Shown in pieces: positions 22,050-32,289 of a stretch of DNA of 64,000 nucleotides. This DNA comes from Sorex araneus (lineage: Eukaryota > Chordata > Mammalia > Eulipotyphla > Soricidae). The notes beneath the pieces are model-generated. The model did no database searches. It had not been told where the DNA came from and worked only from the letters and a program-made list of their open reading frames with translations. Both the position numbers and the translations under genes were made by a program. Where the stretch lies: positions 403,480,003 through 403,544,002 of the forward strand of contig NC_073302.1 in assembly GCF_027595985.1 (NCBI RefSeq), read 5' to 3'. The first letter of the stretch is position 1, and the number at the start of each line of letters is the position of its first letter.

Positions 22050-22240
22050 GGGGCCAAAGAGATACTACAGTGAGTAAGGGTCTTGCCCTGCATGTAGTTG
22101 GCCTGAGTTTGGCCTGCATGTAGCAGCCCATATGGTCTCTAGATCACTTCCAGGAGTGACCCCTGAGCACTGTGTCAGGAGAAATACCTGAGCATCTTTG
22201 GATGTGACACTAAAACAAATTTTAAAAAAATTAAAAAGAT
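22050..22240 (+). mobile_element. Diverged SINE
   Basis: 'gggccaaagagatactacag', 'agcccatatggtctctagat' and 'aggagtgacccctgagcact', A-rich at the end. It carries a small internal duplication around 'ggcctg.gttt'. Confidence 0.85.
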
Positions 22241-22565
22241 GTGCAACTGTCAAGACCAAGGAAGTGTGATCCCTGGCAAGTGTGTGTGTGTGTGCTTATG
22301 TGTGAGCACCACAGCAACCACAATGTGTGAGCACCACAGCCAGCACCACAACCACAATGTGGGGCTCCACTTAAGAGTTCAGTCCCCAGTGCGAGTACCA
22401 GGACTGAAGGAGCACACATCTCGGCAAGTACAACAGCCCACGGTGCAAGCACAACTCCATGTTCAATGCCTTGTGAGCAGTACAACTAAAAGAAATGTGT
22501 GAGCACCAGAGCCAGAGGTTTGGTGCACTTAGTGGCCCCCATCATCACAACAATAATAATAAAGA
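22241..22565 (+). mobile_element. Older SINE-like sequence with a GT run
   Basis: Repeated 'gagcaccacagccagcacca' motifs and 'gttcagtccccagtgcgagt' look like a tRNA-derived SINE of another subfamily, expanded internally. A short (GT)n lies at 22279-22294. It ends at (AAT)n near 22550. Confidence 0.4.
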
Positions 22566-25238
22566 TGAAAAAAGGGGGCAAAAGGAAGGAATTTTTAAAA
22601 TTCTACAACCTCTTCATGCTAAGCTCTCAGTCAATAACCTGAGTGTTTTGCTAGAGGAATTAGCTTCTTTCATTTCTTCACGGGTGAACAGAGGTTCACC
22701 AAGAATGGAACTGGAGAACAAATAGCAAACTATCAGCTGCAGGATAAGTGAGTGATGAGAAAATCTAGGGCAACAATAAAGCATGTGGACCCCACAAGGA
22801 AGCATGCAGGGCATCACTGCAGATGTCAGGATACAGGGAAAGGTCCCTTAGGTCTGAGCTGAAACCAAAGTGATGGGAGGCCAGGAAGGCACCTGGGAAA
22901 AAATATTGCAGGCCAAGCAGAATGTGGGCAGAGGCAGGAACCTGTTGGCTGGACTCCAGAAGTGGCTGGAGACCAGCAAGTTGGGAGCAGAGAAGGAAGT
23001 GGATGGTGGGGAAGTGAGTGCCTTAGCCACGGACCAGGTCATAGGAGCCTTCGGGGGTTCTCAATTCTGCCAAACAAAAGCCCTTTTAAATCTCCAGTGT
23101 TCTCAAATTGTCCTTTTTCTCTCTTGTAATAAACTCTGTAAGATCTAGGTTTAAACTTTTTCCATTCCCAACCACTTTCCACCCAAGAAATGCAATACAG
23201 GCAAGCTTTGCCAGACACACTGGGGATTCATTCCGCAGTTCATTTTGAATGTAAATTTCAGTCATTGTGCACTCAGAGACATTTGGCTGTCGTCAAATTT
23301 TTCACAACCCCCACACTGAATGACATGACCTGCAGGGGGTCAGAACATACAATTTGAGAAACTAAGCTGAAGATAAGTTTCACTCATAATTTAAAAATCT
23401 GTATATAATGTCCTAGCTATAATGTAAAATATAGTTACAGCGTCCTAACTGCAGGCAGAAGTAGAAGGCCTACCATAAAATATCTCCCGGCTATACCTGA
23501 AATGATAATAAATTGGCAGGAGGCTTCCACCTCCACATAAAACGACTGTAAATGTGACAGTGACCAGCATGCTGGTAACTCAACATTACTGACCAATATA
23601 ATGTGGAAGTTAAGATCTTCTGAAGTGGTGAAAACTTTTGAAGATTTCTGAGCAAAATGAAGTACAAGTATCTCTTGATGTACCCATTTGTTTCACTCTT
23701 AGATAATAAGTATGTATGTAGTAAGTCCCTGTACAAATCATTGTGTGCTTATGTATAAAAATCGCACTTAAGATCTTAGTTCTGGTCATTTAGCAGATTT
23801 CAGGGGGACTCTGAAAACTCTTGCTGGATGTAGGATGGTTTTCCATATTTTCTAAGCATTCCATGATCTCTGGGATCATCCTGGCTCCTCTCCACCGATG
23901 CTAGTAGTACCTCCACATAGTCTCCATCAACTCTCCAGTGGCCAGTCATCTTGGATTTCTGAGATAATGATGGGGATTGTGGGTATTGCTGTCCCATACA
24001 CAATGATGAAATATTCTATGTCCACCCTGTGCTATATACCCAACAGGGTAGATATTGAGTGCTTGTCAATTTCATTGGAACAGCTGAGGATAAGAATTTT
24101 TTTATTTTAAATGTATTTAAATTTAGATAGGTCCATGTGGTTATTGAGCAAAAGAGGTATACACCTTAAATATAGATTTCTAATGACCAGGTTTTAATTT
24201 CCTTCTAGTTTTTATGATTATTTCCTATTTCATTGATTCACCCATATTTGCAAATCTTAGTCTTTGAAGTTAGACTTGGAGTATAGCACCACGCCTCTCT
24301 AATCATCAGTCACAAATTCTTCCCTGAATTCCCCATGCCTGGCTAATTGTGTCGTGAACCCTTTTCACTAGGGATAGTCAATGCCTCTTACCAAACATCA
24401 GACTAGTAGTGTACCAAATATCCATTACCCAGGACACAGATTGTAGAGGTGCATCTCACCTTCAGCAGAATTACCTGATGGGAAGGTCACGTTCCAGGAG
24501 CGGGAGGTCTAAATGACTGTAGCACGATGAGGGCTGAACATGGGAGAATAAACAGGGGAAGTGAAGTCAGAGTGAAAGGAGTCGAGTTAGGAAGTAGAAT
24601 GACACAAGAGAAATGCTCACCTAGGCAGAGTGAGGGTCACCAACAGCAGATCACAGGGAAACCCGGGTGAGGTCAGCTCAGCTCAGGGGCTCTGCGGCAG
24701 GCAGTGCTCAGGGAGGCGAGGCACACATACCAGCCAGGGCCTCCCTCCCTCCTGAAGAACTTAAGAACTTAACCCTTGCCTTTTGGATTTGCTCACCTGG
24801 TTCCTCCCATGAAAAGTTTATCATTCTTTAAAGCCCAAGACACACACTGTCATGTCTTATGTCCCCACACAATGAACTGCTTCAATGAATCACCTTAGCA
24901 CTTCTTCACCCTAGGGGCCTTTATCCCAACCCTCACGCTAAGTAGCTGAAAAGAGTATCCCATTAGGATATAGGAAATGACCTTTCTCCCCTTCAGCCCT
25001 TTCCTGGGTCTTAACAGAATAGGTACGTTACAGGTCCCAGTCTCACTAGGCGAAGCCTCCTGTGAGCCATGTTGGGGCAGCCACCTGCAGAGTGAGTTAC
25101 TAAGTGAACAACTGTGTGTGGGAATCTGACCTCTTTTATCCATTACAAAGAGTCCTTGAGTGGTCACATAACAGCTTTCCAATATAAACACAATGGACTA
25201 TAATTCTCGGCTGTATGGTCTAATGAAATCCTGTAGCA
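22566..25238. other. Unannotated DNA
   Basis: About 2.7 kb with no recognised element. Frames such as 23800-24003 (minus) and 24895-25191 (minus) start and stop arbitrarily, and I see no splice context or domain. Confidence 0.4.
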
Positions 25239-25239
25239 T

Positions 25240-25405
25240 GGGGCCAGAGAGATGGTACAGTGGGTAGGGTGTTTGTCTTGCATGCGGCTCACCCAGGTTT
25301 GATCCCTGGCATCCCATATGGTCCCCCAAGCACTGCCAGGAGAAATTCCTGAGTGCAGAGCCAGGAATAATCCCTGAGCATGACCAGGTGTGGCCAAAAA
25401 AACAA
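25240..25405 (+). mobile_element. SOR-type SINE, A-tailed class
   Basis: 'gggccagagagatggtacag', 'catcccatatggtcccccaa' and 'aggtgtggccaaaaaaac'. Its tail runs into a (GGGAGA)n purine repeat at 25406-25450. Confidence 0.93.
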
Positions 25406-25450
25406 AAGAGAGGGGGAGGGGGAGAGGGAGAGGGAGACGAAGAGGGAGAA
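25406..25450. repeat. (GGGAGA)n-like purine repeat
   Basis: G/A hexamers grown from the SINE tail. Confidence 0.85.
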
Positions 25451-25562
25451 AAGAAATTCTGGAGCTTGAGACAATCTGGACAGAACTAGAGGGGAACAAA
25501 GTGAGTAAAGCAAGTCCAAGTAAGTCCAATGTTTCCACTCATCTGTAGAAGAAACATGGTAA

Positions 25563-25745
25563 GGACTGGAGGGATAGTATAGTGAGTAAGGCTTACATCA
25601 GCTTACCTGGGTTTAATCCCAGCATCCCATATGTCCCCCGAGCACCACCAGTAGTGGTCCCTGCACTCAGGGAGTAAGTTCTGAGCACAAATAGGTCCAC
25701 TGTCCCCCAACCCCTCCACCCCCACCCCCATTCCGCCAAAACAAA
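25563..25745 (+). mobile_element. Diverged SINE
   Basis: 'ggactggagggatagtatag', 'gggtttaatcccagcatccc' and an (AAAAC)n tail at 25738-25760. Confidence 0.85.
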
Positions 25746-25996
25746 ACAAAACAAAACAGAAAAACCACTAAGGGGATGAACAGCAGCCAAAGTTAAAATA
25801 CCCCGAGGGTCTGCCTTTGGAACTGAATTTGCTAAGTTGTGTGTGTATTGGGTAAGGCAGGGGTGAGAAGGAATCTAGAGGTGGTGGGGAGAGAGGCAGA
25901 CACTCTGGTGGCAGGTATTGTATAGCAATACTGTGTGCCAAAACATTACTATCAATAAGATTGTAAATCCCAGTGGCTAAAAAATACAGGATAATT

Positions 25997-26176
25997 CTTT
26001 TTTTTTTTTTTTTTTGCTTTTTGGGTCACCGCGGAGATGCACAGGGGTTACTCCTGGCTCTGCACTCAGGAATTACTCCTGGCAGTGCTCAGGGGGCCAT
26101 ATGGGATGCCGGGAACTGAACCTGGGGGACCGCGTGCAAGGCAAACGCCCTACCCGCTGTGTTATCGCTCCAGCCT
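25997..26176 (-). mobile_element. Young SOR-type SINE, A-tailed class
   Basis: Near-consensus antisense copy with a 19-nt T-run at its left end, 'agatgcacaggggttactcc', 'gccatatgggatgccgggaa' and 'gttatcgctccagcctg'. Confidence 0.95.
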
Positions 26177-26647
26177 GGTGTGTGTGGGGTGGGGGGGGAG
26201 AGGTCTTTCTCTAGAGGAAGCAGAGGTGGGCGCTGTTCCACTGCCCAGGATGCGCGCTGCCTCTCTAGTAACTGCTGCAAAACAGCTTTGCTTTTCGACG
26301 CATGGTCGCAAAAAAGGGAAAAAAGTTTCAGAATTTTCTTGGTTAGTGAAAACAGACTAATGTAAGCCTACCTTGAATTTCAGAGTGAGGAGTGGGAAGA
26401 AGACCTGTAAATTATCAGCTGTCAGAGATCTCTCCTGCTGGGACTTGTGAACACCAAGGGGAAAAAATACTTGAACCTTTTTCTGCAAGGAGGCATTCCT
26501 GCCACTGGGCCACCCCCTAGGTCCTTTCGGTGGTCTGTGTGGGAGCAGAGGCCACGCCACAGCTACCACCTCTACCGGGATCAGGGCTTTGCTCCGGGAA
26601 AGGCAAGATTTAAGGACAAGCCACGCGTTAGGTAGCTTTGGTTGCCT

Positions 26648-26803
26648 GTGGCCAGACCTGCCTTGCTCAGGGGCTGCTCTTGGCTCACTGCCCAGGGGCT
26701 CCTCATGGTGGTGCGCAGGAGACCAGGAGGTGTTGGGAATTGAACCTCGAGCCTTCCATAAGCCAGGCAAGTTAGTTTTCTGCCACTGAGCCACATCTCT
26801 GGC
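26648..26803 (-). mobile_element. Old SINE, different subfamily
   Basis: 'tggtggtgcgcaggagacca' and 'gttgggaattgaacctcgag', ending 'actgagccacatctctggcc'. Confidence 0.7.
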
Positions 26804-26805
26804 CA

Positions 26806-27225
26806 AGAAAGAAGTTTTTATTTAATACATGGAAAATCCACAAATGCTTGTACATTGTATGTCTGGAATCCAGCAGAGGTGGGTCGTTCCTAGCACATCC
26901 TGTGATGGTGACTGGGATCAGGCAGCTTCCTGCATGGACCGTGAGATTCAGACTGTGGGCCAGTAGGAGCTCAAGGACTTGGAGTGCTCCCAGAATTTCT
27001 TGATCTGCAACACAATGTATTTGTACACTGAGGCCTGTCTGTCCTCTTTCCTGCTGGTGCTGTGACTTCTGTCCTGTTTGTTGCAGTATCTGTCACCCAG
27101 CGTGGTGGCTCTTTTGTAATGGGTCCTGATGCTAGTGTGGAATGAATGAAGTCACCCCTGGAGTGATTTCCGGGAAGGAGGAGCTTTCCAGAACTAGCCT
27201 TCCTGGGCAGCTCAGGAAGGCAGAA
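26806..27225 (-). pseudogene. Possible unidentified retrocopy (3' end)
   Basis: On the minus strand, an open stretch reading …KRATTLGDRYC and YKYIVLQIKKFWEHSK ends at a TGA near 26954. About 130 bp of 3'-UTR-like sequence follows, ending 'tattaaataaaaactt' (26807-26825), a canonical polyadenylation signal. No intron is seen. I do not recognise the protein. The 5' side runs into the TTCC microsatellite. It could instead be chance. Confidence 0.35.
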
Positions 27226-27232
27226 CAGACCT

Positions 27233-27401
27233 ACCTTCCTTCCTTCCTTCCTTCCTTCCTTCCTTCCTTCCTTCCTTCCTTCCTTCCTTCCTTCCTTCCT
27301 TCCTTCCTTCCTTCCTTCCTTCCTTCCTTCCTTCCTTCCTTCCTTCCTTCCTTCCTTCCTCCCTCCCTCCCTCCCTCCCTCTCTCCGTTCCTTCCTTCCT
27401 T
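27233..27401. repeat. (TTCC)n microsatellite, 169 bp
   Basis: More than 30 nearly perfect TTCC units followed by TCCC units and one interruption near 27380. The long frames on both strands here are artefacts. Confidence 0.98.
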
Positions 27402-28720
27402 AGAAATATGTGAAAGGGGAGAAGTATATGCTCAAGAGAGAGTAGAGGCTTCTCCAGACGAGAAATAAGCAAGCAAAGGAACCTGAGACAAGTAATCAAG
27501 TCATGTATTCATGAGGAAACACAAGCTTGAAGAGCAGATCCAGTGGGTTGCTTATCCAGATGTGCTCTTCAAGTTACTACAGTAACATAGACCCTTTTTC
27601 AAATTTCATGGTTTGACAATTTATAATCTTTCCAGGTGACTTACTCTTCATTGTCCTTCATGACTCAAATCTCTCCAATGTCTATTGACCTTCCTTTCTT
27701 ATCATTGACTCTGGGATGAGTTCAAGACCAGAACCTGAAATGCTACCCATAAACCAGCACTACCAAATCTACCTCAAATTCAGAATTTTTCAGAGATGAT
27801 CAGCATCTTAAAGGTTCTTGAGTTAGTGACAAGCCTATCCAAATGTGATAGAATATTGAACATTATAAAGTGATGGATAATGAGGTTTTGACTCACTTGA
27901 TGAGGCAAAATAAATAGGTTTAAGCCTTGTCACCTAACAAGGCTGGAAAAATCACCCTCATCTGTCAAATGCACTTTTATTACTCATTTAGGATTCTGTG
28001 GATATAAACAATAATTTTAAGCAAGCATCTTCATACAAAAATCCCTTATCAAACAATGAGCCACAAATATAGTCATCTCATCATCTGATGTGAGAGCAAG
28101 TAGAGGAAAATTCTGAAGAGAATAAGCAGGAATTATTACAGGTCCTTCATTCAAAGCACACAGCCCTCTCCTCAAGGTTGGCCTTTTTTCTACCTAGTAC
28201 CTGTGCTAGTGAATGATGATAAAATCAGTTACTTATACCAACACATATTTTAACATTATAGTCCCTTGGGGCTTCTTATATTCAACAAATACTCAGTAGA
28301 ACTTGGTTATAAAGATACTGTCTACATGTGACAGGCCTGAATTAATCAAGGCATGATTGGATGACCTATAGTAACTTTGCCAGATGGAGAAACACTCCAG
28401 GGTAGGTATTCCTATCTTAAAAAAAGCTCATGTTGGCTGTTTATACTATGTATGCATATATATATATATGTACACACATATACTATACATATATACACAT
28501 AATACTCTCCTGTAAATTTATCATTTAATTTTATTACTTCTAACCCTGATTTGCAACCAGAATAATCTCCCAATGTTATTAATGCACTCTTTATCCTATA
28601 CATCTCATTCACAAAACTAGTTCACACATAACTCCTAACTTAAGTCCTAGCCTCTGAGCACTCTTCCATCTTTAATACACTGCCAGAAAGTTAACTTATT
28701 TTATGGGTTATTTTTTTCTT
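27402..28720. other. Unannotated AT-rich DNA
   Basis: No recognised repeat apart from a short alternating TA/CA stretch at 28455-28500. No coding signal. Confidence 0.4.
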
Positions 28721-28721
28721 T

Positions 28722-28878
28722 TGTGGGTGGAGGCACACTCAGCAGTTTTGAAAGTTACTCCTGGCTCTGTGCTCAGGGATAATTCCTGCTGGCATGGACC
28801 ATATACAGTGTTGTGGATTGAACTAGGGGTCGCAGCATGCAAAGCAAGCACCTTAACTCCTGTATTCTCTCTCTGGCT
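28722..28878 (-). mobile_element. Diverged SINE
   Basis: 'gttactcctggctctgtgct', 'tggaccatatacagtgttgt' and a decayed head 'gtattctctctctggc'. Confidence 0.8.
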
Positions 28879-29094
28879 TCCATGGGATAGTATTTCAACC
28901 AACACACTCTTAAATGTATGCCTTTATAAGAACTAATTTGGGAAAAATACTTTTCATATTGTTTAATTTCACTTTTGAGTTATCATCAGCTTATAATACT
29001 ATGGAATTTCAATAGCTAGCTTGAAATTCTATGTGTCATGTAGACTATATATGACTCATCATACCTACCACCAAAATTTCTAGGGCCATCCCAG

Positions 29095-29520
29095 CTTCCA
29101 AATAACCATTTTCTGCTCATTCCCTCTACCCATTCCTTCAGATAACTATCATCATTTCTGTTAGTTTTACTGATTTTTGCCAGCAGTTTGATTTAGTTCC
29201 TTACATTCTACATATGAGTGAAACCACTTGGCACATCATCTTTTACTTCTTTATTTAGTTCAGTTAGTATTATCACCTCAAGTTCCATGGTAGAGTAGTT
29301 TTCCATTTAGTATATATGCTACAGCTTCTTTTTCTAGTCATCAGTGGGCATTTAGATTGATTTCAGTGTCTTATTTTATGATAAATAATACATTTCATTA
29401 TTCTACTATTGAGTTGTATGAGTTCTATATATAATTTGAAGGCCAGGATGATTTGCCAACATGATTTTCTACTCTGTGACTTGTTTTTTCATTTTTCTTA
29501 CAGCCTCTACTTTTTTGTTT
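29095..29520 (-). mobile_element. Old L1 fragment, first part
   Basis: Antisense L1 3' sequence: 'ccttacattctacatatgag', 'aagttccatggtagagtag' and 'tcatcagtgggcatttagat'. It is interrupted by the SINE at 29521-29681. Confidence 0.65.
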
Positions 29521-29681
29521 GTCTGTTTTGTTTTGTTTTGAGGTCACACCTGGCATTCAGTGCTTACTCTTGACTCTGCAATCAGAGGTCACTTCTGGTG
29601 GGCTCAGGTGACCATGTAGGAAATCTGGGTTGGCTGTGTGCAAGGCAAAAGCCCTACCTGCCTTTCATGTCTCTGGCCCTG
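29521..29681 (-). mobile_element. Diverged SINE
   Basis: (TTTTG)n tail on the left, then 'gaggtcacacctggcattca', 'gtgcaaggcaaaagccctac' and 'catgtctctggccct'. It inserted in the L1. Confidence 0.85.
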
Positions 29682-29800
29682 GTAATAGTCCCTTTATATG
29701 AAAGAAAACATTTTAGTTTGATCAAGAATGTTTTCTCATTTTTTGTAAATTTATGTCCTAGTTTTTACTTACCCCCAAATCACAAAAGAAAAAATCTTTT
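29682..29800 (-). mobile_element. Old L1 fragment, second part
   Basis: 'cattttagtttgatcaagaa' and 'attttttgtaaatttatgtc' continue the interrupted antisense L1. Confidence 0.55.
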
Positions 29801-29810
29801 AAAGACATTA

Positions 29811-30047
29811 GGACTGGAGCCATAGCACAGTGGGTAGGGCCTTGCACACGGCTGACCCAGGTTCAATTCCTCCGTCCCTCTCAGAGAGCTCAGCAAGCTA
29901 CCAAGAGTATCTCGCCTGCACGGCAGAGCCTGGCAAGCTACCCATGGCATATTCAATATGCCAAAAACAGAAACAAGTCTCACAATGGAGAAGTTACTGG
30001 TGCCTGCTCGAGCAAATCAATGAACAATGGGATGACAGTGATACAGT
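29811..30047 (+). mobile_element. Full-length RTE-tailed SINE
   Basis: Contains all three modules: tRNA head ('ggactggagccatagcacag', with a short deletion in 'gggccttgcacacgg'), B box 'ggttcaattcctcc', body ('agagctcagcaagctaccaa', 'caatatgccaaaaacagaaa') and RTE tail ('ttactggtgcctgctcgagc'), ending 'gacagtgatacag' with no poly-A. Confidence 0.94.
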
Positions 30048-30340
30048 CCTGGACTAAGCAGTCCTAAATAAGGACTAACGTTATAAAATATTACTATAAA
30101 ATTTATTATACATAGTAAAAATTTAGATTTATACTATTTTAAAATATATGATCAAAGTTTCTTTTTTCTTTTGCTTATGGATGTAATTGTTTCAGTACCA
30201 ATAATTGAAAAGACAATCCTTTATCGAATTACTGAGCATCAGCTGATTCTATCAGTCTATCAGCCTATTCACCTAAGATCCGCTCACATCTGACAAAGGC
30301 CCCAAGATAATTCAGGGGTTATGTATTTGTCAAGAAAATG

Positions 30341-30476
30341 AGGCTGGAGAGATAGAATAGTGGGAAGGATATTTGCCTTGCATGCTGCTGACCTGGTTCA
30401 ATTCAGGAGTAAGCCCTGAGCACCACTGGGCCTGACCCCCACCCCAACACACACACACACACACAAACCCCCACAA
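30341..30476 (+). mobile_element. SINE with internal deletion
   Basis: The head 'aggctggagagatagaatag' and B box run directly into 'caggagtaagccctgagcac', so the 'catatggtcc' middle is missing. It ends in a (CA)n run at 30448-30473. Confidence 0.85.
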
Positions 30477-30534
30477 AACTTAACTTCCTATAAAGAGTGG
30501 TAGCATCTTTAGCTTTTATCTAATATAGGAGGGA

Positions 30535-30726
30535 AGCATTAGATCTTTCAACAGTGTGATGTTAGCTTTAAGTTTTTAAAAGGATGCCTTTTCATCACGT
30601 AGAGAAAATTCTTTTGATTTCTAATTTGCATGGAAGTCTTTTAACAATCATGAATAGAAGTCACTTTTTGTTAAATGATTTTTTGGTATCAAAGTTGTGT
30701 GGTTTTCTTTAGTCATGGTAAATTAT
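30535..30726 (-). mobile_element. L1 ORF2 fragment, first part
   Basis: Antisense L1 ORF2 sequence ('gtgtgatgttagctttaag', 'gtgtggttttctttagtcat'), no open frame. It continues after the inserted SINE. Confidence 0.65.
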
Positions 30727-30948
30727 ATTCACTGTATCACTGTCATCACCGTCATTCCATTGTTCATCGATTTGCTTGAGTGGGCACCATTCGTCCCAGC
30801 CCTGAGATTTTAGCAGCCTCTCCTTACTCGTCCTTCCCAACAGTGCCATATTGGAGGCTCCTTCAGGGTCAGGGGAATGAGACCCGTTATTGTTACTGTT
30901 TTTGGCATATCGAATACGCCACAGGGAGCTTGCTAGGCTCTGTAGTGT
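30727..30948 (-). mobile_element. RTE-tailed SINE, long-body type
   Basis: On the minus strand it ends in the RTE-type tail (plus strand 'tcgatttgcttgagtgggca'), with an extra ~85-bp module ('tttagcagcctctccttact') between body and tail. It lacks the tRNA head. The imperfect target duplication is 'tggtaaattatatt' / 'tggtaagttgtatt'. Confidence 0.85.
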
Positions 30949-31365
30949 GGTAAGTTGTATTGATTTTTTTAAATGTTAAAATGGTCTTGCATTCCTGAGA
31001 AAAATTCCACTTTTTCAAGTTGTATTATTATTTTCTGACTTTAGTTCATTAATATTTTGCTGAGGATTTCTGACTCTCTCTTAATGACAGCTAGCAGTTT
31101 AGATGTTTTCTTGTTGTATCCTTGTCCAGTTTTGCTATCTGGGTAGGCTGGCCTTGTAAAATTGTTCCCATATCTTTTATTTTCTGAAGGAATTTAGAAT
31201 ATACAGAATACATATTATTTTTCTCTTAAAATAATTATTAGAATTCTCCAGCGAAGAATATATTCATGCATATTATCTATTTCTTGTTGAGTAAGCTGTA
31301 GTCTGTGTTTTACAAAGAATTAGCCTATTACATTTAACTAATAAAATTTATGGACCTAAAACTGT
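30949..31365 (-). mobile_element. L1 ORF2 fragment (RT region), second part
   Basis: Antisense matches to L1 ORF2: 'aatggtcttgcattcctgag', 'attaatattttgctgaggat', 'gtaggctggccttgtaaaat' and 'agaattctccagcgaag'. Frames are lost. Confidence 0.75.
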
Positions 31366-31371
31366 TCTAAA

Positions 31372-31515
31372 GCCGGAGAGCTAAAAGGGCTTTGCACATA
31401 CTTTGCATAGGATGAGAAATCTGGCACTCGTGGTTCACTGAACATTCCTGGGAGTGACCTAGCAGAGATCCAGAAGTAGCTCCCAAACTACCCCGATGTG
31501 GCTTCAAATCCCTCC
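31372..31515 (+). mobile_element. Old SINE
   Basis: 'aagccggagagctaaaaggg', 'ctttgcacatactttgcata' and 'cattcctgggagtgacctag' are remnants of an old subfamily. Confidence 0.55.
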
Positions 31516-31872
31516 TCCACCCAAATATCAGGTAGGCCTAAAGTACCCACATCTTTAAATAACAAAGGCCTTAATCACAGTCTACAGAATACTACAAAAT
31601 GCTTTGTAATTTCTGAAGCTAAATTAGAAAAGGCTATTTGTGTCTGCTGGTTACTTCTGAGATGGTTGCTTTGCCATGTCACCATGCCATGGCAGAATGC
31701 AGAAGCACATGGAGAAATAACATGTCAAACAGCACTGACACAGGTGAGCCAGTCTTTCAGGATTCCAGCTCATCTGAAGATACCCTAGGGGATATAGCAT
31801 AAAGCCAAGGCCCACCCAATGGGGGGATCATAAGTAACAGAAATGGTTGTTGCTTTTGTTTATTGTTTATTT

Positions 31873-32043
31873 GTTTTTTTTTTTTTTGGGTGACACCCAG
31901 CGATGCACAGGGATTACTCCTGGTTCTTTACTCAGGAATTCCTCCTGGTGGTGCTCAGGGAACCGTATGGGATGCTGGGAATCAAACTCAGGTCGGCCAC
32001 GTGCAAGGCAAACGCCCTACCCGCTGTGCTATTGCTCCAGCCC
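31873..32043 (-). mobile_element. Young SOR-type SINE, A-tailed class
   Basis: Near-consensus antisense copy with a 15-nt T-run and 'gctgtgctattgctccagcc'. The probable imperfect duplication is 'tggttgttgctttt' (31844-31857) and 'tggctgttgctttaa' (right). Confidence 0.94.
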
Positions 32044-32189
32044 TGGCTGTTGCTTTAATCACTGAGTTTGACTTAGTATCTAGCAATAACTGGAACATCA
32101 GGTTTGATCATTTTTCTACAAGTTACAGTATTTCATTCATCACTTCCTCTTCCTATACTATTTTTTTGAGGGGTCTCTCTTCTTTATTT

Positions 32190-32289
32190 ATTTGTTTTTT
32201 TGTTTTGGTCTTTGGGTCACACCTGGTGATGCTCAGGAGTTTCTCCTAGCTCTGCACACAGGAATTACTCCTGTTACTGCTTGGGGGAC
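32190..32289 (-). mobile_element. SINE, 3' part, interrupted by an LTR
   Basis: T-rich tail and 'tttgggtcacacctggtgat' up to 'ttactgcttgggggac'. The sequence resumes at 33554 with a repeated 'ggggac', so the LTR between them inserted into this SINE. Confidence 0.92.
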
